A stretch of 64,000 nucleotides of DNA, from the NCBI RefSeq assembly GCF_910589235.1, contig NC_060973.1:4914501-4978500 (forward strand). The letters are read 5' to 3'. This DNA comes from Vespa crabro. Taxonomy: Eukaryota > Arthropoda > Insecta > Hymenoptera > Vespidae. Position 1 is the first letter of the stretch; each line of letters opens with the position of its first letter. Of the stretch, positions 25,561-38,500 are shown piece after piece. Position numbers and translations under genes: made by a program. The notes beneath the pieces were generated by a model that saw only the letters and a program-made list of their open reading frames with translations, did not search any database and was not told where the DNA came from.

Positions 25561-25887
25561 GACAACGAATTAAGCTTGATCAGTAAGACCTTTGATAAAC
25601 GTACCTTTTTTTGTCAATGTACGAAGATACCTATACGATACCTGAGTACGTAACGATATTAGATTATTGTTACATGCACTTCCGGATATTAATAGTATGA
25701 AAATATAATATTCGGCATGGAGACGTTTGAAATATCCCGACGAAAGAATATTTTTCATCAAGCACACTAGTGCTTCCACGTTTGTTGACTAGTAAGGCTG
25801 TTTCGTATATGAAACGAAACGCGACATTCGCAATAACTCCTTTAGTTCAGATTATATCTTATTTATCTTGGTAACATTATATTATCG

Positions 25888-28800
25888 TTATGGAATAAAA
25901 TCCGAATTATACATCTTAGTACTTAAAAATATACTAAATTTTATTATCGCTCCCATCAAAGGCTCTATAAATATCTCTTCTTCGTTCGCCCACTCCTCGT
26001 CCGTTTCTAATTGTAACAAGAATGTAACATGTTAAAACAACAAAAAAAAACATAATTTCAATGATCGATGATACTTTAATGAATGATGATACTTACTTGG
26101 TTTAATAGATGCAGGCTTTGAAAACAAAGTCACATGTTGTTTTTTCAACAACTTTTTCTCTAAACAGCCTAACTTAACTAGTATCTACAACAGTAAAGTT
26201 AAATATTCGTTTAATTAATTTTATAATCGGTTTTATAATCGTATTGATAAGTTGAATTATCAATTCAATATATTCAATTATAGTATTGAATTGTCGTTTA
26301 AGCGACAACATATACAAATGAATTTATTTATTAAATAACGCATTTGACGAATATATATAATATTATGTACAATTATTTATTTTATATTGTTAAAATAAAT
26401 ATTCAAACCTCAACCAATTCACGAGTGTGGAACGGTTGTAAAGCTGGACTAAATCTATTTTGTACTTTGGCTAATATAACACCAGGATGTGTTAAACAAT
26501 ATGTTAAAACTGCTCCCAACATGCGATCCAGTACTCTACGATTTAAAACGCCATCTATGCGAATCCATGGTTTCATGACTACCCTTATTTCCTCAGCAGT
26601 ACTGAAATCATTAAATGCAGTTAACATACACACACACACACATACGCGCGAGCGCGTATAAATATATTAAACTTTTTAATATGTACAATCAAATGTAAAT
26701 ATATCTTTTCTCTATAACTAATAATATCTCGTTTATTCTTACGTAAGATCTAATCTTTTGGCGGACGTATATATATCCTTTTGTGGAAGCAAAGATATTC
26801 TCTTTCTCTGTAATCTTTTTGCAGCACATATATTTTCTTCCTTTTCACTCTCACCAGAGAGACCTATAATTGTAGCATTTTGATCTGTAGTACCACTATC
26901 AATTAAAGACGTCTTTTCTTCTTTTTCTTCCTTCTCAAAGTTATTAATCATTGTTACATCTTCGCATATCGATGATTCCAATGAATTTTTATTATGATCA
27001 ATATCATTATCTTTATTATCATCACTATTAATTTCACCAACAGTTTCACTTTCTGTTAAGTATATAGTACCTTTAGGTATTGGTAAAAGTGATTCTCTTT
27101 CTAAACGAAAAATCTTATAAGAATGTATTAACCAAGGATTTGCATAATGGTGATGTATATATCGAGGTGTAGTTACACCAGAATATAAAAACAAATAATT
27201 TTCAATTAAAAGAGAAACTATATTATATAGGTCTTTTCCAAAGTCCTTTCGAAATTTTTGCTGAAATTATATCAAATTATAAATTATCGGATCATATAAA
27301 CATATTATTATATTAATAAATGTTCTTACCATCAGTTCTTCCGAACTAGCTCCTATTTCTTTCTTTTCTCTCACAAATTTATATATAGCATCAATTTTCA
27401 TCCAGTCATATAATACTTTTCCTTGCATATCTTTCTTGAAATCAGCATATGAAGTATTATTTTTTGGAAAAATTGCAAATTTATTTAATTCGTTTATAAT
27501 TTCAGAAGCAGTCTTTAATTTTAAAGGTAATACATCAGACGGTACAGAATAGCTTTTAAAGTCTTCAAAATTCTCAGAATATTGTGCTTTTGATGATTCT
27601 AAGTAATAAAAAATTTTAAACATATTAACGACAAAATATTCGTGAGCATGATGACTATCAGTTACTGATAGTTCATTTAGCTCCTCTCTTATTTTCAAAA
27701 GAGCTAATCTTGTATATCGTTTCTGAACGTCATTTGTGTCATCGAGTTTAGGATTTGCATTCGCACAATTTTTATCTTCAGATGTACTACGTATTATATT
27801 ACTTACACGAGTAAATGCATTATCATGTGTCTTTTTATATTCAGTATTATTTTGACTTGCATTTTCTGAAATTATACTTTCATTTTCTGCAGATTTAGAG
27901 CTTCCAACTGAATTTTCATTCAAAGGCTCTGAACTTAATAAAGTTGCACTCTTAAAAATTTTTTCATCAAAATTAACTTGGCACTTATTTGAATCCGTTT
28001 GAATATTACTTTGTGTAACGTCGTTAGATGAATTTAATACGCTATATTGATTATCATCATTCATTTTGGTTTTCTTTGAAGTTGGCTCCATCGAATCTAT
28101 TTCACGATTATCGGTATACAATTTTTTCTTTAAACATTTCCTTTGTGATTTTTCTTTATCTATAACCATATCAGATGAGGAATCCGTTAAATCATCAAAA
28201 TTCTCCAAAGTTTTATCTAACTTTTGTCCATTTGTATTATTTAACATGGTCTTAGTTATATTTTGAAAATTTGTTGCATTATTTTCTTCATTTAGTTCTT
28301 TTGTATTTAGATCTTCAGTGTGTAAATCATGAAAACATGACTTCGTAAAATTATCTAATCCAGAGTAATCATACTTGGCAATTTTTCTTTTTCCTTCGGT
28401 ATCAGAATTGTGCCCGTCGTCAACATCGTTATTTATTGCTTCTTCAAGACTGGACGACTCATTAGCGCTATGTTCAACAATTGTGTCTCCTTCAAATATC
28501 GAAATTTTATTGATGCTATCTATAAAATTTTTCCTTTTATTTGAATTGTCTTTAAAATAATCTAAACCATCTAAAATATCTTTATATCTTTGCGCAATTC
28601 TAAAGTAAGTTTCATCTTTTTCTGTTAATCTCTGATCTAATGTAATTACTTGATCTGGTATTGCAATATCAAAATCGAGTTTATCCTGTGCCATAAAATC
28701 ATGTATCATGGCAACAACCCCGCCAGTAACTGGCATAATTTCAATACCATCGGAAGAAGGAACATTTTCGAAAGCGTTATTTTTCTCTGATTTAGAATAC

Positions 28801-31800
28801 CATTGAATAAGTTTGAAGAAAGCATCATATGATTCCTTATATAAATCATATGGCCATTTATTTTGGAACTTGTAAATATAATTAGTACTGAACTGAAACT
28901 GTGAACTGCTCATTGGCATATAATTGGCATACTTTTTTGTTAGACACATATCATTTTTTTTAATTGTAACCATTTGATCGGCTCTAATTTTGGCCATAGC
29001 ATTTCGCAAAAGAACCTCTGGATACTGTTGATATACTTTGAATAACTGATATGCCCAAGATCTTTTATCTTTTCCGGAACACATTGAACTATGAATAACA
29101 GAATTAATTGTGGCAGAATGTATATCGTTAATACACCGAATATCCTTAACAAAGCCTGGATTAAATGATTTAGTGGGGTATACCACTTTATAAAATATAT
29201 TAAACTCTTGTACTGTTTTGGGTACAATGATAGGTTCGTTTGGCCCCATTTCTGAAATATCGTAATACTTTTTGGCGACGTAATCAACAAGATTTTTAAA
29301 TATTTCAGCTATGCGTTTTTCATATGCGCAAGAATTCGAACATTCTTCTTTAATCTTTTCGATAATATCACCAAATCGTTTATTAATGAAGAAATTTTGT
29401 CTTATCTCTTCTACACCTAAAGTCACGCTATTAACCGTCTGTGGCTGTCTAAGCATATATAAAAGTCTTCTTTGACAAGCACGGGATGTTTTGTTATAAG
29501 AGCTAAGAGAATAAGAGCGTAAAACATCTCTGACCATATTAAATGTTACCACTTGTTTTCGAGAATTCGGGCACAAATACATCATGGCAACTTTACATAC
29601 AAGTAATATATTATCTTCGTGTGGTTGCCAATCAACACGCAATTTGTGCATTAGTTGAAGCGCACGATAATCAATTTCATCATATTTCACCCGTGATTTT
29701 CTACCCTTCTTAGGTAAAACTCGTCTTATAAATGATTTCTGTTTTGATCTACGAAATGTTGTATATGTTTCATGCTTTATGGATTTATTTGAAATTTCAG
29801 AAATTTTGCTCGATTGCGACTTCTTTTTCAAATCAGTAGCAGTTACAATAGTAGGCCCTGATACTTTCTTTAATCCAGAAAATTCAGTGAATTTGACAGG
29901 CGCCGCTTTTATCGTCGATAAATAAGCATCTCTCTTACACGTCATATTTTTATTTTCTTGATTTTTCGTTGGTTGATGACGCGTCATAAAATTACTATTC
30001 CAATTCCAATTACGTTTCAAGTGTGCGAAAAATGCAGAATCGATACCAGCTGCACCTTTATGATCCCCAGGTACTTTACCAGTATCTAATTGTATAGCTT
30101 CTTCGGCAGAACGAGGTACTATTGTTTGTATCATATCGCTCTTTTTACTTAAATCCTCCAATAATATATCTTTACCCTGAACCACAAGTCTACCCCCTAA
30201 AGGAGTATTAACGCATATATTCCACATATCGTACCAATATTTTTCAACTATATACATTTCATTGAAATTATATTTAGTTACGGGGTATGTTTTTTCTTCA
30301 ATTTTGTGATATCCAGGTGCGGATGAAGTTGTATCCATCAATTCGCTTCGACGATTTACATAAAGAAATACTTGATCTTTTTCTTTTAATTTCTGCGGTC
30401 CAAATTGTATCAGTCCAATATAACATAATCTGGTCATGGTTTCATGAATATCAAATATATACTTTCGTGCATGTAATAAAGTATTACGAATATTAATTGG
30501 AAGATCTTTCACTAAATAGTGTTTTCTAATAGGATGATTTGTATAATATTCCAAGCCTGATATAATAAATGGGACACTGTGGACTTTCAAAAAAATTGAT
30601 AGAGGAATGCGTAACAGAACATCGCACATTAAAGTCCAACCTTTTGGCCAACCTAATATAACAAAAGGATTGTGATTATATTCATAAATCTTACTCAAAT
30701 GTACCACACATATTGCACTTTTCTTACCATTATGTTTTGGTAAAGGTGGCATAAACATCTTCCATCCTACTTCTGTGGTATAAATTTTACTCATTTCTTG
30801 AGCCAAACTGTCAGTAATACTAAAATCATTAGCCCGCAACAGTTGTATTTGTTCATTTTTGGAAAGTGTTTCCTCTCCAGGATGTTCATAAACTAAATAA
30901 TATAAAAGAACATGAAGTGCTTGCATACGAACAAATTTAGGACTGTACCCAAGTCTTCGAGCTGCTTTCTAAAAGTAAAAAATTAAGCATTTAAATGTCT
31001 TCATAATAATAATTTTTTAAAGTAAACTTAAAAAATGTTATACTACGTACTGGATCATATTTGGAAGTAGTTGGTATTGCTGATAGTCTTTTAGGCCTTT
31101 TATCAGTTTTGTTTGTATTGTCTAAATTATGTAAACGTGTCTTATCTATATTATTTTTGGGATTCCCTTTATTTTTTTGCGATCCCAATAAACAAAATTT
31201 AACCTTTGCTTGCTCTACAGCCGACTTTATTACCGTGTGATCTGTATCAATATTGGGATCGCATATAAAAGTCAAATGTTTTTCTCTACCATTGGCACTA
31301 AGGGTTAATTTTATATTTTTAACCAAATTATCTTTGGCCAATTTCTGCAATAACCTGATCAAAGATTTTTTGTCTATCTTCACATCATAACCTTCCTTAT
31401 CTTCTTCACCATTTATCATCTGAAATAATTAACGTGAATTTTAACTTTTGATCATCATGTAGATTTGACATAAAATTAATCTATATAAAATTATATATAA
31501 TGATTAACCGTTATGTCTTACCTTCATTAGCTTAGTCATATCATCGATAACTTGATGCTCCTTAACAGACTCAATAATCATATTTGCTCGCCTTAGTAAT
31601 CTATAAGTAATATTAGATATACCCTTTTTCTCACTATTTTCAACGTCCTCCATGAAACCAAATATTTCATTAACTGGTTTTCCAGTTCGCGTCGGATTTT
31701 GCGCGACCAAATTTGTTTGTATACTCTTATATATCGATACAGCTTTAAGATTATCTGAAATTTTAGATATAGCTGTGGAATGTTCAAAGCCATCTTTAGT

Positions 31801-33932
31801 CTCATCTGTTTTCCTTTTTTCGTCACCTTGTATTATTGCCTTCTCTTTATGTCTTTGCTCTTTTATACATTTTAAGTTCGCAATTTTTTCCGACATATTC
31901 ATGAATATACATTTGTATCTAGTTTGAGATTTTGTTATACGATATTTCCAAAATATTTTACTGACAATATGAAATACTTTTCTTAATTCATCAATGTTAA
32001 TACAACGTTTTTGCTCTTCACTATGAGAACGTTCAATTATATTATTATCAATAACTGCGGGATAATTTGCTTTCTCTATGGTTTTAACTTGATGCGTATA
32101 AAGTTCATTACTTTCTTTTTTGTCTTGTTTTGGTATAGTCTTATCGTTCTTATTTGAGATCTGTTTTGTAAGTTCTTTAATTTTATATATTTCTTTTTGA
32201 AATTGCTTACTCATCATGCTACTTTTCTCAAACTTTTTAGATACATATTTCGTTACTCTTTGCCTACCAGCATCATTCATGTATGTCGCTACAATATTTA
32301 CTTTCACTAAATTACGTAATATAGTTCTACATTGTAATTTTGTTAAACCCATATTTTTAGTTAAGTTTCCTTGAGAAACACCATCACTATTGCTTTCTTC
32401 GATTATGTTATTAGCTTGCTTGAGATAAGGAACATTGTATTTATGATCAGAAATATCTAACTCTGAAATAAAATGATAATAATTATTGAAAATATCGATA
32501 AAGAGATTTATAATATATTTGAAAATACTTTTAAAATCCCATTTTTACCAAATTGTTCTTCATCTTCGTGTATTTCATCTTTGTTCCATAGTTCAGCAAT
32601 ATCAATGTCAGGAGTCACCAGTTGTATTACCCTTATCATTTTTTCCTTTGACGGATCATTCTTCCGTTGCCATTCTTTAGGTTCTGCATTTGGATATAGA
32701 GTTCTATATGGTACCTTCTATTAATTAGTAATAAAGCTCAATTAGAAAACATGACATTCATTCTTAAAAAAATTATTATATAAAAATGAATATATATATT
32801 AATAACGAAATATTTAATGAAATTTTCTGATAAATTTTCACTAACCAGATCTGTTTTCACTACTTTTTGAAAAAAAGATGTTTTAACTAATTTTTGTATA
32901 GAATTTTCAATTTGCAATTTCTTCTTTATTTCTTCATATTCAGCGATATAATTCTCTTTCATCTTAAGTATTTCAATTACTTGTTCAGCCAAGAAAATGA
33001 TTTTTGGTTTTCTTTCTACAAAGAATCGTGGTAGATGTATTAAGCTACCACTACAACTGTGGCCTGAACTTTTTTGATGATGCATCTGTTTTGTTATCAA
33101 TTTGTGACGAAGTAAGAATTTCCTATGATAAAACAAGGTTCTAGGGTCCTCTTTCAGTAAGCTAAGACTAAGTTTTCCCTGTGTCACTTCACCATGATAA
33201 CGTGATCTTCCAACTCTTTCAAGGAAACAATAATGCATGATACTTAATTCCAATGTAGGACATATGTTATCGCCCATTAATGCATGCTCTCTTGCATATT
33301 GAGATGCAACAATGACCAATCTTTGACCATATTCTGTTATCGCCTGCTCTAAAGTATAATTTCTGATATCGGCAATAATAACTTTGCGAGTATAATATGT
33401 CGAACAAGAACCCTTAACTCCAGCAGCTTGATCGTATATGGGACAATGAGGATAAATATCTTCTGGAACATCATCCTAAAGAAATAATTAACTTAGATAT
33501 CAAAATAAAGAAAATTAATGAAGATTGTGTTTATATTTCCTTACTGGCTCAAGTATAATACCAAGATCTGGATCTACAAACTCATAACGATCAAATATAA
33601 CAAGTGTTTTTCTTGGCACTTCTAATTTGTAAAATGTAAATTCTTTAACTTTCACACATATAGACCATATTTGGATCATAAATGCTTGTGAAAATGGTAA
33701 AGGATCATTAAATCTATGTGCCAAACGTAACCATAAAGCTGAAACAAGGAATAATTATTATTTCATGTGCGTGTGTGTGTGTGGGTGCGTACCTGCGCGT
33801 GTAAATGAAAAATGTATAAGAACAATGTCGAAGAAATATTGATTTACCTTCTAAAGTAATACCATCCAAACCTTCCAATGCCACTTCATCTATTACAGAA
33901 TCTATTAAATTAATAGGTGGAAATGATACCAT
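25888..33932 (-). CDS. GTF3C1: General transcription factor 3C polypeptide 1 (TFIIIC largest subunit, B-box binding)
   Basis: Eleven exons from 33932 down to 25888: 33932-33848, 33738-33545, 33475-32846, 32717-32549, 32462-31522, 31419-31051, 30968-27330, 27260-26743, 26601-26409, 26184-26097 and 26006-25888. They total 2,314 aa, near the human length of about 2,109. The N-terminus (MVSFPPINLIDSVIDEVALE, then LWLRLAHRF) is typical. A winged-helix B-block domain lies at about residues 170-235 (LELSIMHYCFLERVGRSRYH ... LFYHRKFLLRHKLITKQ). Further winged-helix-like segments follow, then a long Ser/Asn/acidic disordered region inside the 3.6-kb exon, and a conserved C-terminal part (MKPWIRIDGVLNRRVLDRML). 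TFIIIC binds the internal B box of tRNA genes and recruits TFIIIB and Pol III. It is head-to-head with TSEN54. Confidence 0.92.
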
Positions 33933-35029
33933 ATTGATTATTCTAGAAATTTGATTGAATAAATAAAAATATGTATTTTTTTAAATTCACACACAATTAA
34001 AATTGTTACTATCCTTACTATTAGTCCATGTAATTTTCATTCAAAATATGTATTGCAATTCAAATTTCAATGATTCGATTAAAAGTCAAAGAAATACATT
34101 TAAAAAATTTTTAAACTTGTGATCAATATAAAACGAAAAATAAAAAATAGGACAACTGATATATGTCCTATGAATATAATTGATTATTTCACTTAATTAA
34201 CGATATGACGATTAAAAAGAGAATTGACAAATAAACACATTGCACTATTTTTTGAATATAAATATATTCATCCTATTTCATATTTCCATTTAATATAAAT
34301 TTCGTTAATTTCCTTTAAAAATCAGTATCATTTCTACGTTCTGTAAGCCATTTGTTTACAAGTGCGATAGGCACGTGCATACTTAGTTTTAAGGCAACAC
34401 TCATTTACACAAAATTATGGCGAATCTCAATGACAAAATATCTTTTTTATTTTCTTTTCCCCCATCCCTTCTCAGCGCCCTATCAAAAAGCATCAAATGA
34501 CGTATGTTATATTTTGAAAAACATGTTTAAACTGTCACATATCTCGCGTATCTGCCAAATAAATTATTATATATATACACCTACATCCATTAAAATCTCA
34601 TTGTATTTTACTGTCCATGTAATCAAATTTACTTTTTCATCAAGTATACGTAATACGTTATCTCAAAGTTTCAATTAGTTCAAATATTTTGCCGCTAGAT
34701 GGTGATTCAATTCGTTACCAAAATGTCTACTCATATGGTTATATAATCTATGTTTTATATCTGTAAAAATTTAAAGAGCGCCATGTTCTCGTAATCGAAT
34801 TAAATAATTAAAATTTAAATTTAGATAATAAACAAATGTGTTGAATTATATTTATATATATTATTTTTCTAATTAATTATATTACATATTATATCAAATA
34901 GCAAAATAATTTAAAAAGTTGTTTTATATTATTTCCTCCTATGTTATTTACTTTATTTTTGAATAGGTTTATAATGTCACTTTGAACATTATTACGTGTT
35001 AATCATATGTATAATTGATCCGTGTCAAA
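33933..35029. promoter_or_regulatory. Shared divergent intergenic region of GTF3C1 (-) and TSEN54 (+)
   Basis: About 1.1 kb between two start codons, AT-rich and without a coding ORF of interest. Two motifs resemble insect CTCF-like sites: CCGCTAGATGGTG at 34691-34703 and GAGCGCCATG near 34776. Bidirectional promoter activity is an inference from position only. Confidence 0.4.
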
Positions 35030-37903
35030 ATGAATAGAAAAGAGGAAATATTGTCCAGAAATATGTTGACGTACGTATTCTGATGTAAAAACTTAATTAT
35101 TTATAAAGAAACCTTATATTATCTTAACATTAACAATTTTATATTTATTATATTTTTTGAATACTTTTCTTTGGCTAATATTTTTAAAATCGATTAATGT
35201 TTACATTTTAAAATATTTTATTTAGGGCAGAGCAACTTATTCAAAATAAAGGTATTAAATATCAAACTTGGAAAGAATGGGAAGAATCCAAAAAAGTATT
35301 ACCCAAATTTGGACAAAAACAATTTGAACCTAATAACTCTTGGTTAGAAAATATTCAAATTGAGAAGGGTATTAAGAATTGTAGAGATTTGTTGAATATC
35401 GAAAGGGTAGAACGTATTTCTCAATTAGCAGTTGCAGAATGGTTACCTGATAGAAGAAAGGCACAAGTTATTAAAAAATCTGGTCAGGATTGGGGTAATT
35501 TTGGTATTGAAATAAATAAAACATTACTTTTGTTTCCTGAGGAGGCATTACTTCTTCTAGAAATGGTATATTAATCAGCTAATGCAAATTAATTGATCAT
35601 TTCTATATGAAAAATAAATAGAAATAAAGAAATATGAAATTGATTATATTTCAGAACTGTTTGGAACTTATATGGAATGGTGTAGCATTATCTATTCAGC
35701 AAGCGTACGAAATTTTAATAGACGATACGGAATGTACTTTAGAAGAGTACAGAGTTTATAGTCAATTAACTCGCTATGGTTATCACATACAACGTTTTTA
35801 TTACGAGGATTCAATAAAAGATGTAATATCTGATGAATCCGTTTCTTTAAAAAAAAAAGCTATTATGAAACCTAAGAGAGGTTTGCGTATTGAAGGCTCC
35901 GAGCAAAGAGTGGATTATGATACAAGCAATCAACTTAAAGTATTTGATAATGCCAAAGGAGAATTAAATATGCTAAAAATTAATAGTGACGTACAGATTG
36001 ATGAATCTACAAAGATTTTAAGTAATACGTTCGAAGAAGATATACAAAACATTCTCGAAAACATTATAAGTACAATAGAATGTACAAATAATTCTATTTC
36101 CCTTATTCCCGAATATTATAATGCAAAATACAAAAATAATACTACAATTTCTTATTCTGCAAATTTAAGAGATAATCAATCGAAATTAGATTCAACGCAC
36201 AAAGAAACAATAAACAAAGATGGTAATAGCAAAAACGATTGCAATTCAAACATTGAGATTATTTTTGAGGAGACCTTATCTAACAAAATCAAAGAACCAA
36301 CTACTTGCTCAACAAAGAATAGTACTACTGTACCAAAATGGCTAGATTCACGTATACAGCGTAATGTAAAATTACTCCCAAAGAGAAGTGAAATATCGTT
36401 GGCAATTAATAATAAATCTGAATGTGCAAATGTTGATAAAAATAATTCTCTTAAGAGGAAAGAACTACTCTCTTGTAAAAATGATTTAGAAAATAAGAAA
36501 TCGAAATTAGAGGTATGATATGTACAGAAAATTCGTTCTAAAAGCAGAGATGTCATATGAATTATTTTCAAATAACTAAGACATATTCTTATAGAAAATC
36601 ATCTTAATTTTATTTTGAATAGGTAGTTGAACTTTCTGATGATGAAATTCAGATAGTTGTCCCTACTCTGACAAGAATAGAGATGCTTGAGTTACTACCA
36701 AATATTGCTTCTGAATCAGTTATTACACAACAGATTTCACGTAACTATATACCTCATACAATAAAGCTTCATAAAGATATTTATCAATATGAAACAAAAA
36801 GATTAAGAAGTTTATCAGAAATTGACAATAAAATGCGCTCGAAATATTCTAAACAAAATTTACAAGAAAAACCACATAGCTCTAGTACCAGTTTACAGGC
36901 TAGTAATAAAATTATACAAAGGAACTCTTTTATTCCTCTACATAATTAAAGCATGCATATAAACATCTACGATGTTGTTTTACGTGCATTTTTGTACTTA
37001 AACAATTAACACGATATTCAAGATTTAAATTTTTCCAGTTACCCAATAATAGAATTCCATTTTACCATCAAGTATACTGGCATAATAGAGGTCCGATTAT
37101 TCAAGAGAGCCTACATCACAATAATTCTCATGCCTTCATGTTTGGAAATTCAGGCCACTTCAGACCTTTTAGGAATACTATACAACAAAATAGGTACTTT
37201 TTATTTTAAAATATAACCAATTAGAAGCATATTCAACATATTTTACATCGTAATTTTAATTTTTACATCGATTTATCATTTTCGCCTAGATCGATCAATG
37301 CATCTGTGGGAAATGTTAGAAGTGAAAAAAATGAGTATCAATCATCATTCAAAGTTTTACCAAATGTCACTTCGTGGAAAGAGTTAAAAAAGAAATGGTA
37401 TGACGAAAAAACAATTACTATAGATGACGAAGATAGTACTAATAACGAGAACACTGAAAGCACAGAAATAGAGATAGTAAAGGAACATATTCCTCCTCTC
37501 ATTGGTTCAAATAATGTATCGAGTTTTACAGAAATTTATAACAAGCTTAGGATAATAAAAAATGCATCAGAAAAAATAGTTAGAAGAAAAAGAAGCGAAT
37601 TGAAAATATCGTATAATGTTTACTCAAATACTCAGCATTATAGAAAAGCCAATCCAGGCGAACCACTTTATCGGCTGGTTGTCATAAGGTATTTATTTCA
37701 AAATTAATTACATACGTATTACTATATGTAACAGGCACATCATTATCATTTATTTTAGACAAAAAGAATGTCCATTTTTCCAACCAGTAGAATTAAATCG
37801 TTTGCAACAAGATGCTAAGGGTACGGCGATAATGTTTGCCGTTGTATCAATGTCGATTTCATATATTCAATCAGGTATTATTTCAATACCACCCCTATCG
37901 TAA
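35030..37903 (+). CDS. TSEN54: tRNA-splicing endonuclease subunit Sen54
   Basis: Exons are 35030-35070, 35226-35565, 35655-36512, 36623-about 36898, 37039-37193, 37290-37688 and 37759-37903, giving about 737 aa. The N-terminal Sen54 domain (about residues 14-190) contains KFGQKQFEPNNSWLE, RISQLAVAEWLPDRRKAQV, GNFGIEINKTLLLFPEEALL and LSIQQAYEILI. The C-terminal nuclease-fold segment contains NPGEPLYRLVVIRQKECPFF and ends near QSGIISIPPLS. Between them lies a long Asn/Ser/Lys-rich linker, so it is larger than the human protein (526 aa). Sen54 is a structural subunit of the TSEN complex that removes introns from pre-tRNAs, pairing with Sen2. No GT donor in the required phase was found at the end of exon 4; CAG|GCTAGT at 36899 would be a GC donor that restores frame. 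It is followed on the same strand by RNase Z. Confidence 0.9.
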
Positions 37904-38500
37904 TATTTAATTAAGATATGCTATATTTATATAATGTTAACGATATATAGTAAATTTCAATAAATAAAAAAGATCATTTTCGCATAATTTCTTCAAAAGG
38001 TTATGATTATGAAGTTTGTTTTTAATATTTATACCTTTCTCTCATAAGGTGTTGTCACGTACGAAAAATAATATGGCGGATTGTTAATTCCTACCTTATC
38101 GATCTGCCTTAAAAATGATGGGTTAAAACCGTTTAAATATATATATATAACAGAAAGAAAACGAAGGAAAAGCTAATTAATAACAACATTTAATTTACTA
38201 TTTTAGAATTGATATCTTTATAGAACTAACATTTCTATACAATTGTTTATTATTGATCACTTTTCTCTTTATGTTATTTATCTGTATTTATGGATATAAC
38301 TTAGAAACCGATACGCGTATGTGAGAATTTAGCTTAAGATTGCCTTGAAATTTCATGGAAATATTATAGATGGAGCATTGTTGAATTCATGGAAGCATTG
38401 TTGAATTCGTAGGAGCATTGTTGAATTGAAATCTTAGGTTATACCAGATTAGATGCATTAAAACAGCATAAAGTGTTTGGAATAAATAATAAATAAATCA
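37904..38500. other. Spacer between TSEN54 and RNase Z
   Basis: About 600 bp. It contains three copies of a unit of about 20 bp (GGAGCATTGTTGAATTC-like) at about 38372-38430. No coding signal. It presumably holds the TSEN54 3' UTR and the RNase Z promoter. Confidence 0.45.
38372..38430. repeat. Three-copy tandem repeat of about 20 bp
   Basis: Units read TGGAGCATTGTTGAATTC, TGGAAGCATTGTTGAATTC and TAGGAGCATTGTTGAATT. Confidence 0.75.

Larger units (their letters stand above)
22899..25887. other. Region upstream of pro-resilin and downstream of GTF3C1
   Basis: Nearly 3 kb. It contains the resilin 5' UTR and promoter (to about 23.2 kb), a (TA)n array at 24000-24054 and an A/ATA-rich stretch at 25502-25560. 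An ORF at 24381-24701 (+) contains CYHC and CNQC pairs but matches no family I know. No other gene is supported. Confidence 0.45.
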
